Assembly (NCBI GenBank): GCA_963514095.1
Contig: OY741266.1
Location: 248,001 to 312,000, forward strand
Direction: 5' to 3'
Source of the DNA: Eutrigla gurnardus
Lineage: Eukaryota > Chordata > Actinopteri > Perciformes > Triglidae
Length of the DNA: 64,000 nucleotides
Shown: in pieces, positions 24,440 through 35,393 of the stretch
Numbering within the stretch: position 1 is the first letter of the stretch
Layout: the number at the start of each line of letters is the position of its first letter
Notes under the pieces: generated by a model
Told to the model about the DNA's origin: nothing
Database searches by the model: none
What the model saw: only the letters and a program-made list of their open reading frames with translations
Translations under genes and position numbers: made by a program

Positions 24440-25100
24440 GGTTCCAATTTAAGGCAAGATGCAAGTAATTTTGTCGCGGATTGCTAGAATATTATCATTA
24501 AAAAAGTTCATAAAGTCGTTACTACTAAGATCTCTAGGAATGCATGGCTCAGTAGAGCTGTGACTCTTTGTCAGCCTGGCTACAGTACTGAAAAGAAATC
24601 TAGGGTTGTTTTTATGTTCCTCTATTAAAGATGAGTAGTAGGCTGCTCTGGCATTACGGAGAGCCTTCTTATACGTTTTAAGACAATCCTGCCAAACTAG
24701 GCGGGATTCTTCCAGTTTGGTGGAGCGCCAGATGGTTTCAAGTTTACGCAATTTTTGTTTTAATTTACGAGTTTGGGAGTTATACCAGGGAGCTAACTTC
24801 CTATGCTTTATAGTTTTCTGTTTTAGCGGAGCAACAGAGTCGAGAGTCGTTCACAGTAGGCTTCCAGATTCATCTATAAGAGAATCGATCTGGGAGGGAC
24901 TAAGATTAACATAAAAGTCCTCCGTTTCATTAAGACATGGAAGTGAACTCAAGACTGGCGGAATTACTTCCTTAAACTTAGCTACTGCTCTATCCGATAG
25001 ACACCGAGAGTAGTAGCTTTTTCCTAGAGGAGCGAAGTCCAGCAGCAATAAGTCAAAGGTTATCAAGTAATGGTCAGATTAAGAAGAATTTTGAGGAAAG

Positions 25101-25139
25101 TGTGACGGAGCGGCTCCGTCACTGAGCGCCGGCAGAGCG

Positions 25140-25171
<32 letters not shown>

Positions 25172-25742
25172 CACACGCACATACCCACATACGCTAGGCG
25201 TTTTGTTTCTTTTGTTCTAATCGGTTTCGTGGTTCGGAGGAGGGTGCACACTCACCGAACCACACATTTCTAAACGGGAGGGGCGCCCGGAGCGGGGCGC
25301 GCCGTGGACGCTACGCTGGTGTCTTGCCTGTGCTTCCGGGTTCCGCAGGCGCGTCAGCAAAACAGGGCTGATGTTTCCTGGAAAATTTAAAGGGGACGCG
25401 GCGGGAAAAGTTTTCTTTTTTTATTGTGTGTTACGCCCACGGGGAGGGGCTTATGATTTAAAAGAAGGTAATTCTGCCCAGGTTCAAGAGAGGTGGGAGA
25501 GTGCATGGAAGGCGCTGTGTGGAGTTGGTTGGAAAAAGTATTTCTTGGAGATTGTGGTGGAGTCACAGTTGGACTCCGTTCCTGTGTGTTTTTCTATTTT
25601 TTTTCCTGTAAATATTTTTGTAAATAGCCTGGACTGTGAATATCACTGCACTGTTTTTGGATATTTGGGAGGTGAGAATAAACTTCACTGAACTGCAACC
25701 CTGCTGACTACGCCATCATTTTCCCCCGAGAACCCCGCGACA
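25101..25742 (+). mobile_element. Solo LTR, 642 bp, inside LINE A
   Basis: It begins TGTGACGGAGC and ends CCGCGACA. GAAAG is duplicated at 25096-25100 and 25743-25747. LINE copy B shows the uninterrupted site (GAGGAAAGATTATTA, near 50461), so the borders are firm. It contains a CA microsatellite and an AATAAA near 25676, giving plus orientation. No inner region remains. Confidence 0.92.
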
Positions 25743-25749
25743 GAAAGAT

Positions 25750-26430
25750 TATTACGTTTTCGATTTCAACGCCATAAGATAAGACGAGGTTGAGAGTGTG
25801 GCTATGACAGTGAGTTGGTTTCTGTACACTCTGACTGAAGCCAATAGAATCTATTAAGGAAGTATATGCTACACTAAGGCTGTCATTTACAACGTCCACA
25901 TGGACATTAAAATCCCCCACAATAATTACTTTATCTGATTTAAGGACTAAACTTGATAGCAACTCAGAGAATTCAGATAGGAATTCAGAGTATGGACCAG
26001 GAGCATGATACACAATAACAAACAGAATTGGCTGCATTGTTTTCCAGTTTGGGTGCGAAAGGCTGAGAATCAGAGTCTCAAATGAGTTATAATTTAGTTT
26101 TGGCGTAGGATTGATTGACAGGCTTGAATCAAAAATGGCTGCAACTCCTCCTCCACGTCTGCTGCCTCGAGATATATGAGTATTAATATGGCTGGGAGGA
26201 CTAGCTTCGTTTAGCCAGGTTTCAGTCAGGCAGAATAAATCAATATGATTATCTGATATTAAGTCACTGACTAATACTGCTTTGGATGAGAGAGATCTAA
26301 TGTTTGAGAGTTCACATTTCATTCTCTTATTTTGTTTTACTACATCGGAAGTGTTAAGTTTTATTAGGTTTTCATGTGAAATCTCTCTTCTGTTTGACCT
26401 AATTAATTTGGTTGGTCGGGGGACAGACAC
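25750..26430 (-). pseudogene. LINE A apurinic-type endonuclease
   Basis: Motifs of the EEP endonuclease family occur in order: SNIRSLSSK, then LTETWLNEAS with the catalytic Glu, YHAPGPYSEF and VGDFNVHVD with the Asp/Asn pair. The frame runs into the solo LTR at 25742. The domain resumes at 25100 (residues SDHYLITFDLL), after a stop codon that is absent from copy B. Confidence 0.8.
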
Positions 26431-26499
26431 CGTTCTTATGTGGTTTTGGTTTTGGGTGGGTGACTGCTCTAAAGGAGGCGCAGAGAAGTGTGAAAGACT

Positions 26500-27159
26500 G
26501 CAACTCTGCTTCCTGGTCTCAACACTGGTTTGTCATGTTCTAGGACTACCAATGAGATCAGTGATGTTTCTAGATAGGAGAGCAGCTCCATCCAAAGTGG
26601 GGTGGATGCCATCTCTCCTGATCAGACCAGGTTTTCCCCAGAAAGGCTGCCAATTACCGGGTGTCATTAACGCCGACGTGAATCTTACTGTATTTACGTT
26701 TATCCTTAGCCAGCAGTTTCAATTGAGCTTCGATGTCGCCTGCTCTGGCCCCTGGGACACATTTGACTATAGTTGCTGGTGTCGCTATTTTCACGTGTTT
26801 CACTATGGAGCTACCAATGACCAGAGTTGGCTTCTCAGCGGGTGTGTCGCTGAGTGGGGAAAATCGATTGGAAACGTGAACATGGTGGTTAACCGTGGGC
26901 TTCGGTTTAGAACATTCACCCAGCCTCCCGGCTGCTCGGGGTTTGCCGGGGGACGGCTAGCTGCTACGCTATGTAGGTCCGCACCGTGTACAGCTAGCGT
27001 TAGCTGGCTGGTTACAGCGGCAGCCGACGGAGGATTGTTGGTGCGGAGCCGCGCTTCTAAATCATTTATCCTCGCCTCCAAAGCAAAAAGTGAACTACAT
27101 TTATTACATGTACCGTTATCAGTAAAGGAGGCAGAGTAGTAGCTGAACATTAGACACAT
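26500..27159 (-). pseudogene. LINE A ORF1 with zinc motif, coiled coil and SGNH-esterase-like region
   Basis: The frame at 27159 has CNKCSSLFALEARINDLEARL, a Cys pair running into a coiled coil, then low-complexity sequence. After a frame shift near 26810, GSSIVKH and then HVGVNDTR read like blocks I and III of SGNH hydrolases. ORF1 proteins of CR1-like LINEs are known to carry such an esterase. The gene is broken by the frame shift and a later stop. Confidence 0.6.
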
Positions 27160-27474
27160 GGAGGACAGGGAAAGAGAGAAGCCATCGTAGCCGCTAGGCT
27201 AGATGTTATGCTAAAGTAGCTAGCAGAGATAGCGCGTAAAAACAACAGTAAATTTAGCGAGGCAACTCAGAGAGTGAGCGATGTGTCTGCTGAAGCAGGG
27301 ATAGCGTGTGCTTAGTTTAAACTTGGCGGTAGTAAGCCGCTGAACAGGGAAACTACGTTAAATTAACAGAGTTAGGCTAGAGAGAAAAACACAGCCTGTA
27401 TCGACTATCACGGAGAAACAGGAAATGACGCAAAGCGCTTACCGTCAGAGAAGTCTCTCTCTAGCATTGTCACA

Positions 27475-27960
27475 ATCCCTTCTTCTTGGCATTCAGTGGT
27501 GCGGGTAGTCCCACCCAGTGTTTGCTTGGAGCGTTAGCTGTTGTGATGTCAATGGTTAGTACATAATCATAGGTGTCAGTTTTTACATACAGGTAGTTTT
27601 GCACTTTTCCTTTTGTTAGTAGGTTTTTGTCAGTAGCTAATGTGACCATAGCCAATGCACACTTAGCATGTGGGATGTTATTAGCGGCTGCTAGGGACGG
27701 AGAGGTCATTAGGACATCCTCCCCCCTTGCAAAACCTGAAAGGGTTAGCACAAAAAGAAAGACAGCAAACAAACTATTCCGGGTCTGATCTGAAGGTAAT
27801 TGTGGGCGTGCAATCGGTGTCTCGTACACCCGATGGCCCTGTTTGGACACTCTCTGGGGCGTCCTTATCGGCCGTACTGGCAGAGTCATGTTCTGTGGCT
27901 GGCCCATTGCTGCTGTCAGTACCTTTATGACAAGAAGTTGCACGCCGAGCCTGTAGGCGG
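27475..27960 (-). pseudogene. Endogenous retrovirus env, N-terminal part
   Basis: A minus frame has a hydrophobic signal-like segment (SLFAVFLFVLTLSGFARG) followed by a soluble region with Cys. It overlaps the end of the integrase frame, as env commonly does in gamma/epsilon-like viruses. It is cut off where LINE A begins (27478). The copy is defective. Confidence 0.6.
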
Positions 27961-28074
27961 GCTGACCGTCTTTCACCTTGAGGTGAACTGGATGGACCGC
28001 TGCGCGGGGTGCTTTCCGCATCCCCTTCAGCATGCTCAGGCAGGCGGCCAGGCGGGTTAGGAGGTTGGTGACGG

Positions 28075-28798
28075 GTGCAGTGGTTACGATGGTACCAAAA
28101 ACTCTTACCTTCAACTTTTAAGGCAGTGGGTGTAGTGAGTACCACCTTAAATGGCCCTTCTCTACGGGCCTCGTGCCAATGACGTCTAAATACTCGTATG
28201 AACACCTGGTCCCCCACTTGGGTCTGGCAAGCATCCAACGGGATTCTGCTATCGTCTTTGCCATTGGCCTCTTTCACCTGTTGGAAGACAAGTCTGTGGA
28301 TTTGAATTCAACTTTTCAAATAGTCACCCAATTCTCGTTCAAGTTGTAAGAGTGATGGCCCTTCTTGGGGGCCCCTACATTGTGGCAACGGCATTGGTCG
28401 GCCAGTGAGCATTTCATGTGGGGTTAGGTGAGTTAGTCTGTTAGTTTGTGATCGCATAGCCATCAATGCTAATGGCAAAGCATCCACCCAGGTGAGCCTG
28501 CCATTGCTGTCAGCCATGATTTTGGCTATTTTGTTCTTCAACACACCGTTTGCTCGTTCCACAGAGCCTTGTGACTGTGGATGATATACGCAACCATACT
28601 TCTGTTGTATGCCTAACATTTTAAACATTTCTTGTATCACTTTGTATCTGGCATACCAAATCTTGGAAATACTTCTGTACACAGAAACTTAGCAGCAGAT
28701 TTGTGGTCAGCTTTAGTTGTGGGGCATGCTTCAACCCATCTACTAAACCTACAGATGACCACAAACATGTATTTTTTGTTTTGAACTCTGTCTAGCAT
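28075..28798 (-). pseudogene. Endogenous retrovirus integrase
   Basis: Three minus frames cover it: 28798-28637, 28682-28308 and 28277-28075. Motifs are FSRWVEACPTTKAD and RFGMP from the core, then HPQSQGSVERANGVLKNK with the catalytic Glu, and a C-terminal DQVFIRVFRRHW with REGPFKVVLTTP of the GPY/F type. Frame shifts between the pieces, and loss of the second core Asp motif, make it inactive. The style is that of the gamma/epsilon-like retroviruses of fish. The N-terminal zinc domain is missing at the L2 junction (28799). Confidence 0.8.
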
Positions 28799-30135
28799 CA
28801 GAATCAGAATCAGAATCAGCTTTATTGGCCAAGTATGCACACATACAAGGAATTTGACTCCGTTAGAGTGGACACTCTCTCAGACAGTAGACAATAGACG
28901 TACATACAAACATACACATACATACACACAACAATAAAGACATTTTCCACATAGGTAAGATAGACAATCTTATGTACAAAATATACATAGTATATTAATT
29001 ATGCATACATATATAAATATGGGCTGAATGTGTACAGAATATGTAGTGGAAGGGAGGGCAGCAGTGTACAGTGCAACAGTGTACAGTACAAGGGCACTAG
29101 CTGTTCATTAGCTTGATGGCAGAGGGGAAGAAGCTGTGTTTGTGTCTGGAAGTATTGGCATACAGTGATCTGTAGCGTCTGCCAGAGGGGAGGAGTTCAA
29201 AGAGGTGGTGCCCGGGGTGATTGGGGTCACTGATAATCTTCCCAGCCCGCTTTTTGGTTCTTGCAAGATACAAGTCCTGAAGGGAGGGCAGGGGGATGCC
29301 AATGACCTTCTCCGCTGATCTGATGATGCGCTGGAGTCTGTTTATGTCTTTCTTTGTGGCCTCACCAAACCAGACTGAGATGGAGGTGCAGAGGATGGAT
29401 TCAATGACCGCTGTGTAGAAGATGGCCATAAGCCCCTGTGGTAGGCCATGTTTCCTCAGCTGCCTTAGAAAGAACATCCTCTGCTGGGCTTTTTTAAGTG
29501 TGGCTCTGATGTTGTGGTCCCACTTCAGATCCTGGGAAATGGTGACTCCCAGGTCCACTCTGGACACCAGGCTGTTTGCTATTGTGAGGGGGGGCGGTGC
29601 TGGGGGGTGTTTCCTGAAGTCTACTATTATCTCCACAGTCTTTAGAGTGTTAAGCTCCAAGTTGTGCTGGCTGCATCAGGATACCAGCCGATCAACCTCC
29701 AGTCTGTAAGCAGATTCGTCACCGTCCTGGATAAGACCAATGACAGTGGTGTCGTCTGCAAACTTTAGGAGCTTGACAGCCGGGTCGCCTGAGGTGCAGT
29801 CGTTGGTGTAGAGCAGTGGTGTCAAACTGATCCAGTAAAGGGCTGCTGTGGCTGCAGGTTTTCATTCCAACCAAGCAAGAACACACCTGATCCAACTAAT
29901 CAACTGTGTGAAGACAATTCAGTTGATTGAATAAGTCCAGTCAGCTGTGTTCTTGCTTGGTTGGAATGAAAACCTGCAGCCACAGCGGCCCTTTACTGGA
30001 TCAGTTTGACACCTGTGGTGTAGAGGGAGAACAATAGAGGGGACAGGACACACCCTTGAGCAGCACCAGTGCTGACAGTCCTTGTGGCTGACATATCTCT
30101 CTGCCTGATTCGGGCCCTTTGGCCAGCAGGGGTCC
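28799..30135 (-). mobile_element. 5'-truncated L2-type LINE
   Basis: The 3' tail is made of ATTCTG repeats (28799-28820 on the plus strand as AGAATC). The minus frame 29660-29097 has VDFRKHPPAP, FYTAVIESIL and SGRRYRSLYA motifs of the C-terminal part. Upstream, GAAQGCVLSPLLFSLYTND and FADDTTVIG give the reverse transcriptase core. A TGA replaces the usual Trp codon before LELNTLKT. It lies between retroviral gag and integrase sequence, and is itself split by a MITE. Confidence 0.85.
29814..30015. mobile_element. Palindromic hAT-like MITE inside the L2 element
   Basis: Arms from CAGTGGTGTCAAACTGATCC and its near-inverse GGATCAGTTTGACACCTG enclose a 202-bp nearly palindromic element. TGGTGTAGAG occurs on both sides (29804-29813 and 30016-30025). 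Removing the element and one copy restores the RT reading frame (SLYTND), so the borders are right. The 10-bp direct repeat is longer than the 8 bp usual for hAT. Confidence 0.85.
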
Positions 30136-31400
30136 CATCTTTTGTCCTTCCTCTTCATTCTCCTCTCTCGCCTCATCACATGATATTCTGTAGTACTGTG
30201 TGTTACTACTGGGCATTCTGCCAGTACTGTGGTATTTCGGGAGGGTCCTCCCCCGCAGTTGCAAGTCCTCCTCCCCTTGCTCTTCGTCTATTTCTCCGTT
30301 GATAGTTAGATCCATGCTGTACGTCCGCCTCTGTGGTGACGTGGTTGCGTTTCTTTGTAGTTTCCTTGTTTCCTGTAGTTTCCATTCCAGCTCATGCGTC
30401 ACCTCCTCCAGTCGTCTCCGAAGACTCTCGTCTTGTTGTTGTAGCCTTGTCATCTCTTTTCCTATTATATCACTGCTGTATGGTTTTTGAGAATGTTTTT
30501 TCCTTCTCATCACTTTTGTTTTTTCTGTATTTGGGTAGGAATGTGCTCTCTGTTGTGTGTCTAGTTTACGAGGCTTTGCCCCTCCTTTCTTGCTCTCACT
30601 TCTTCATGCGAGGGGGGGGGGGGTGCTCAGCTGCTGTCTCTCTCTCAGGCCTTCCTCTCCTGAGATCCCCTCCTCTTGATCTAGTGGTGTCCGTTGTTGT
30701 AGTGTACTGTATTGCCGTTGTTGTTCTCCGCTGTCTCTTGTCTCCAGGAATTCCTCTTGGTCTAAATCTGGTATATTATCGCTAGCCTCATTTTCTTCTC
30801 TATGTAAATCTTCCTCCAGCTCGGAGTCTAGTGAGTCAGCTGGGGTTCTTGGCTCGCTGTTTTGACCTCGGCTGTATGCTAGTTTGTTGGTGTTAGTGTG
30901 TGACTTTAATTTCTGTTGTTTTGTCTTTCTCCTCAGCTCTACCGTCACTGTCCCGCTTATTCTCCCATCCACTTCTGTCCCTCGCTGCATTTGTGGGAAT
31001 TGTCCAGCTCCCTCCACAGGCGCATACGGTGGTGTCTGCGTTTCCGGACCTGGAGCAGTCGGCTTCATGCCATTTCGCTCCATTTTTTGTTGCATTGCCA
31101 TGTGTTTATGTGTTTCTTCTATTTTAAATATTGCAGCACATCTCTCTGCTCCGCATAACTTATTCTCTTTCGTTGGTGTCGTTTATCATTCTTTTTGTCT
31201 TTATCTCATAACTCCGATTCCACCCGGTCACAGTAATCTAGATCAAAGGTTCCCGTCACTGGCCATCTTGTGCCTCCTGATGTTATTCTATGCCACTTTG
31301 TCATGCATTTTTTAATTTGTTTTTTTTGTCTTGGGTGTTTCAACATTACCAATTCAACTGCTGTCAGTCCTTCCGACTGTGTACTGTAATTTGTACCCAT
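30136..31400 (-). pseudogene. Endogenous retrovirus gag
   Basis: The frame at 31400-31206 starts MGTNYSTQ, with a Gly2 suited to myristoylation, and reads like a matrix domain. The next frames (31101-30604 and 30513-30136) are Pro/Glu/Gln-rich and then coiled-coil, typical of the linker and capsid region. Frame shifts separate them. Capsid, nucleocapsid, protease and RT do not follow: the L2 element begins instead. The assignment as gag rests on the myristoyl start and on the position upstream of integrase. Confidence 0.55.
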
Positions 31401-31439
31401 TTTTTCTTTTACACTGGCTGGGTGCAGCGGCCCGACGGC

Positions 31440-32560
31440 GCTGTAGCCTACTATCTTGGTCCGGTGTTATTATTTTTCCGCTGGCCTTCTCCTAATCTGG
31501 CCCTCCGCCTGTTGATTTATTCTTTAAGTTAATGTCTTACTTTTCTTATTTTCTCTGCTTTTTCCTTTTTTCCTTTAAATCATTACTGCTAGAATCGGCT
31601 CTGGCTCCCCCGCGACTAAGCGTACAGGATAAGCGGGAGCCGACAAACGGACCTTTACATAACTCCTTTCACTTTCCTCCTTTAAATAACTAGCTGGGAT
31701 CGGCTCCAGCTCCCCCGCGACCCTGCGTACAGGACAAAGCGGTAGCCGTTAGACGGACTTTTAAATATTTTTCTTTTAATTCTTACTCATTTTATTTCTC
31801 TGATTATGCCCTTTTCACCTTTAACTAATTTTCTCTTAATTCTTGCTTATTTGATTTCTCTACTTTTATTATTATTATTTACCACTTTTACTTTTACTCT
31901 ATAACTTTTACTCCCTTTTTTATTTACACTGCACTCCTGCTCTCCTCTATTTCCCGACAGCATATCACATATTTTGTCACTTTGCGCACTTTTATGTACA
32001 TTTTATGTACTTTTATGTAGCTACTCTTACAGGCAACAGCCCTCTTGTAGGCGCTGTTCCTATATCTGATCAGTCTCCAGCCCTCTTATCGGCACTGTAT
32101 CTTATCTTATCAGCCTATAATTCTACTCACGAATTATCCCTGGTGCCTAAAGGCGACAACCTACCCTTTTGAAGTTGCCCCTCGACACTAAATCCTCTAT
32201 TTTCACACAGAACTCTTAAGTCTAGATCACCCCAAAAAAGGTTCCAGCAATCTTCCAATTCAGACTTTTTCAGTTCTTTTACAACATAAACGACAGACAT
32301 TAAATAACAGACATATAGGCAACAGCCCTTTCTTAGGTGCTGTTCCTATATCTTATCAGCTTATCAGCTTATCGGCAACAGTCCTGCCCTAGGAACTGTT
32401 CCGATGCCTAAAGGCGACAACCTACCCTTTTGAAGTTCTCCCTCGACACTAAATCCTCTATTTTCACACAGAACTCGTAAGTCTAGATCACCCCAAAAAA
32501 TCTTCCAATTCAGACTTTTTCAGTTCTTTTACAACATAAATGAAAGACATTAACATACAC
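31440..32560. repeat. Pyrimidine-rich leader-like region with internal repeats
   Basis: It holds two V-SINE tail fragments (near 31590 and 31692: GGCTCCAGCTCCCCCGCGAC). It also holds a ~105-bp sequence present twice (32136-32240 and 32404-32506, GGCGACAACCTACCCTTTTG). No gene is seen. It may be the retroviral 5' leader, but that is only suggested by position. Confidence 0.45.
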
Positions 32561-32566
32561 TGTAAA

Positions 32567-34493
32567 AACTCTTGCGTAGATCTAACTTAAAAAAAATAAG
32601 GTAACATTTTCCAATCACTTTTTGCAAGTTCAGTGAAATAATTTATATTTTGAGTTGGGAAAACTTCATAATATGCATTTCACTACATACTAAAATAATA
32701 AGTAGAGCTGATAACAAACAGCCAAGAAATTGAGTATTACCAATGTCAAAAATGTAAGCATGCTAAGCAAATCAGACTTAAAACTCTTGCGTAGATATAA
32801 CTCAAAAAAATTAAGGTAACATTTTCCAATCACTTTTTGCAAGTTCAGTGAAATAATTATAGAGGCTATGAGAAACAGTCAAGAAATTCATTAAATTAGT
32901 CAAATGAATGTCAAAAATGTTAGCATGTTAAACAAATCAAACTTAATTAAAATAGGTAGCATCTGTGAAAAGCGCTATATAAATAAAATGTATTATTATT
33001 ATTATTTAAAAGGAAAAAATATGAATTTTGACTGTTAACTGCTTCAAATAATCAGTTAAAATTACCATACATTTAACAAATAGTGAAGCGATATCAATTT
33101 TCAAGATTTATTAAATCACTACATGAAACATTACATGTGACATCTGACCACTCATAAAGTGCAGCTTGCAGAACACGTTAAGAATAGTGTCTTTTGACAC
33201 AATGACTTGAACACTTGTGCGTGAATAACATGAAAACAATTTACACACCAGAAATTATGCCTTGCAGCATTCTATAAAACTTTCATGGAACAAACAAGTA
33301 AAACATCCTGACAAATGTTAGTGCTCAGGCTCTGATAAATGTCTAAAATTTATAACCCCAACCGCAGAGGGGGTGCTTCGGAAAACACCATTCTAACACG
33401 AGGGGAACATCATTTGACAAGGGAAAAGACTTCGACATAACACCGATGCTGGTGGAAAGCCCTGACATATTTTCACCGGACAGAGGAGTTAAAAAATACC
33501 GGACTTCGGCAGATTTTACCAGTAAAAGTCCCGTAATTACCGGATAACGGAAAACCAGATCACAATATTGTTTCATCACTGCTTGTGGTCGGACTGAATA
33601 CAGTTGTAGACTTCCAAACAGTGTGTAACGCTTGACCAGGCATGACCGCAAAACGCAGTAACTTACACTCTCACACAAAAATGAAATGCCTGCATACACA
33701 TTAGACTACATTAATAACATATAGGCTAATGATTATTTTAACTCCATCTCAAAAGTTTGGTTACTTGCAGGAAAGGGACTTTTTGGTCTGGCCTGCTTGT
33801 CAGGCCTGTAACGTTATTGAAAAGAGCGGCAAATGTAGTAAAAATGTCGGACTCCTAACCGAAAAAGGGGTGAGATAGCCTACATAACAGTAGGCCATTT
33901 AGCTAAAGTTGACGAGTGGTTTGAAATTAGAGCACATTTGGTAAGGTGTTTGTGGCGGTATGTTAAGGCCTAGTGACCGCGACAGCTAAATTGGCAAATG
34001 GAGGAAAGAGAGACGTGTTTTTGCATGCAATCACAGTAATTCGCTTAAAATCGAACCTTAAACAAAACAAGTAGTTACTTACATGTGTTGTAAAAAGTAC
34101 CGTCACTCCTAAAATCCGTGTGTTGTCCGTTGTACGTTGGTCCTCTCCGTGGATGGTGTGGTCCAGAGTGAAAAATTAACTGTTAACCGATAACGTGCCC
34201 GTAACATGCCCAGACTGGCCCAGACTCTTGCTTCAAGTGCATGGGCGGGATCTTGCTCTGTTGAGTTTTACTTCTGATAGAAGCTGTTAAACTGAGTTTT
34301 GTAAAAATCTATTTATAGGGTAGTCCAGTAAAATCAATTTTATGCTAGAAAAAAAGAATTCCCACTTTTAAGTTTTACATAACAAAAAAACAAAAAAAGA
34401 AGATTAATTAATTTATCGCAATAAAAATACTTTAAAAAGTAAAGTCATATGGACAGTACCACTGAAGGAGTTTTTACAGTTTACATCTATCCT
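32567..34493. mobile_element. Probable TIR element with a tandem duplication
   Basis: ACTGTAAAAACTC at the left and GAGTTTTTACAGT at the right are inverse to each other. Inside, a block including AACATTTTCCAATCACTTTT occurs twice (near 32603 and 32817). No transposase and no clean TSD are visible. Confidence 0.35.
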
Positions 34494-34786
34494 CAGCTGA
34501 GCTTTAAATTTCTCTACTCCCCCTTCCCAGTTCCATTTACTTGATTAAACAGTGAGTTAGTATTATTTTCTTGCGATATATTATGCATCATTCTCATTAT
34601 TACCATATTTCTTGCAACACACCATATTATTCCACTTATTAGACTTGTGGGCTGGGAGGAGTGGACAGCGCCACTCGTAAAAAAAAAGAAAAATCTTTAT
34701 CTGACCTTAGCGGTAGATGTGGGCCCCCGAGTACCGCCGTCCTGTCCTCCCAGTCCTCCGCCGCAGGCTGTGTGCCGGACCAGTCC

Positions 34787-34804
34787 TCCTGGCTGGGCTC
34801 GCCA
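34787..34804 (-). promoter_or_regulatory. Primer-binding-site-like sequence next to an LTR end
   Basis: The minus strand reads TGGCGAGCCCAGCCAGGA, preceded by CTACAACA. This resembles the 3' end of a tRNA-Arg with one extra C. The layout (LTR end in CA, two bases, then TGG) is the same as at 37598. It would be the 5' LTR junction of the retrovirus whose gag starts at 31400. The LTR itself to the right is not delimited. Confidence 0.4.
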
Positions 34805-34829
34805 ATTGTTGTAGCGAAAAACCTTCAAC

Positions 34830-35390
34830 TACATAATTTCTAGGTCCATTTCAGCTAAAATATCTTTCTAACAAACTCACAATTGTAGTGAGTACTCTTT
34901 TTATGTGAGTAATAATGCTATTTTGTGCCTTGTATTTGTTTTATTTACAAGAAGATTTCCATACTACGAATCCTTCATATTTTTTATTTTTTTTGTATTT
35001 TATTTAGCACATAAAAGATGTATAAAACAGCATATTAAAAAAGTGGAACGACAACGACAAGAGACATACAAAGTATACAGTAGATAAAGCAAATGTGCTG
35101 GAGAAACCAAAAAAACCCCTAAGGGCTTGTCAAGTGGTCCTCCAAAAGACAAACATTCAACATAAATTTAATTTACAGAATGAAAAAACAACATAAAACA
35201 ATTAAAAAAGAGAAAATCAATATTGTGTGAAAATTCAGGATAAACATTTGACATACATTTGTTAAGATAAGCATTCAACATAAATGTATAAAGATAAACA
35301 TTCAGCATAAATTCAGTTTACCGTCATGTGAAAAACAAAACAATTAGAAAAAGAGAGAGAGAAAAACAAAAGTGATGTAAAAAGTATGTG
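34830..35390. other. AT-rich stretch, possible remains of an LTR
   Basis: The DNA right of the primer-site-like sequence has an AATAAA on the minus strand near 34948. It carries short direct repeats (AAGATAAACATTCA-like words near 35270 and 35300). Nothing else is recognised. Confidence 0.3.
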
Positions 35391-35393
35391 GAA

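Larger units (their letters stand above)
22083..27478 (-). mobile_element. LINE A: near full-length CR1/L2-like non-LTR retrotransposon
   Basis: It is read on the minus strand from about 27478 to a 3' tail of AATTG repeats at 22086-22108. It has an ORF1 with a Cys motif, coiled coil and SGNH-esterase-like region (about 27159-26500). ORF2 has an APE endonuclease (26430-25750 and on past the insert) and a reverse transcriptase (24439-23495). It is interrupted by a solo LTR (25101-25742). One TAA stop just after that insert, where copy B has a Leu codon, and other frame breaks show that it is dead. It appears to sit inside retroviral env sequence. Confidence 0.85.

Noticed and set aside
26282..27139. 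285-codon plus-strand ORF
   Set aside because: It is antisense to LINE A ORF1/ORF2 and has no motif of its own.
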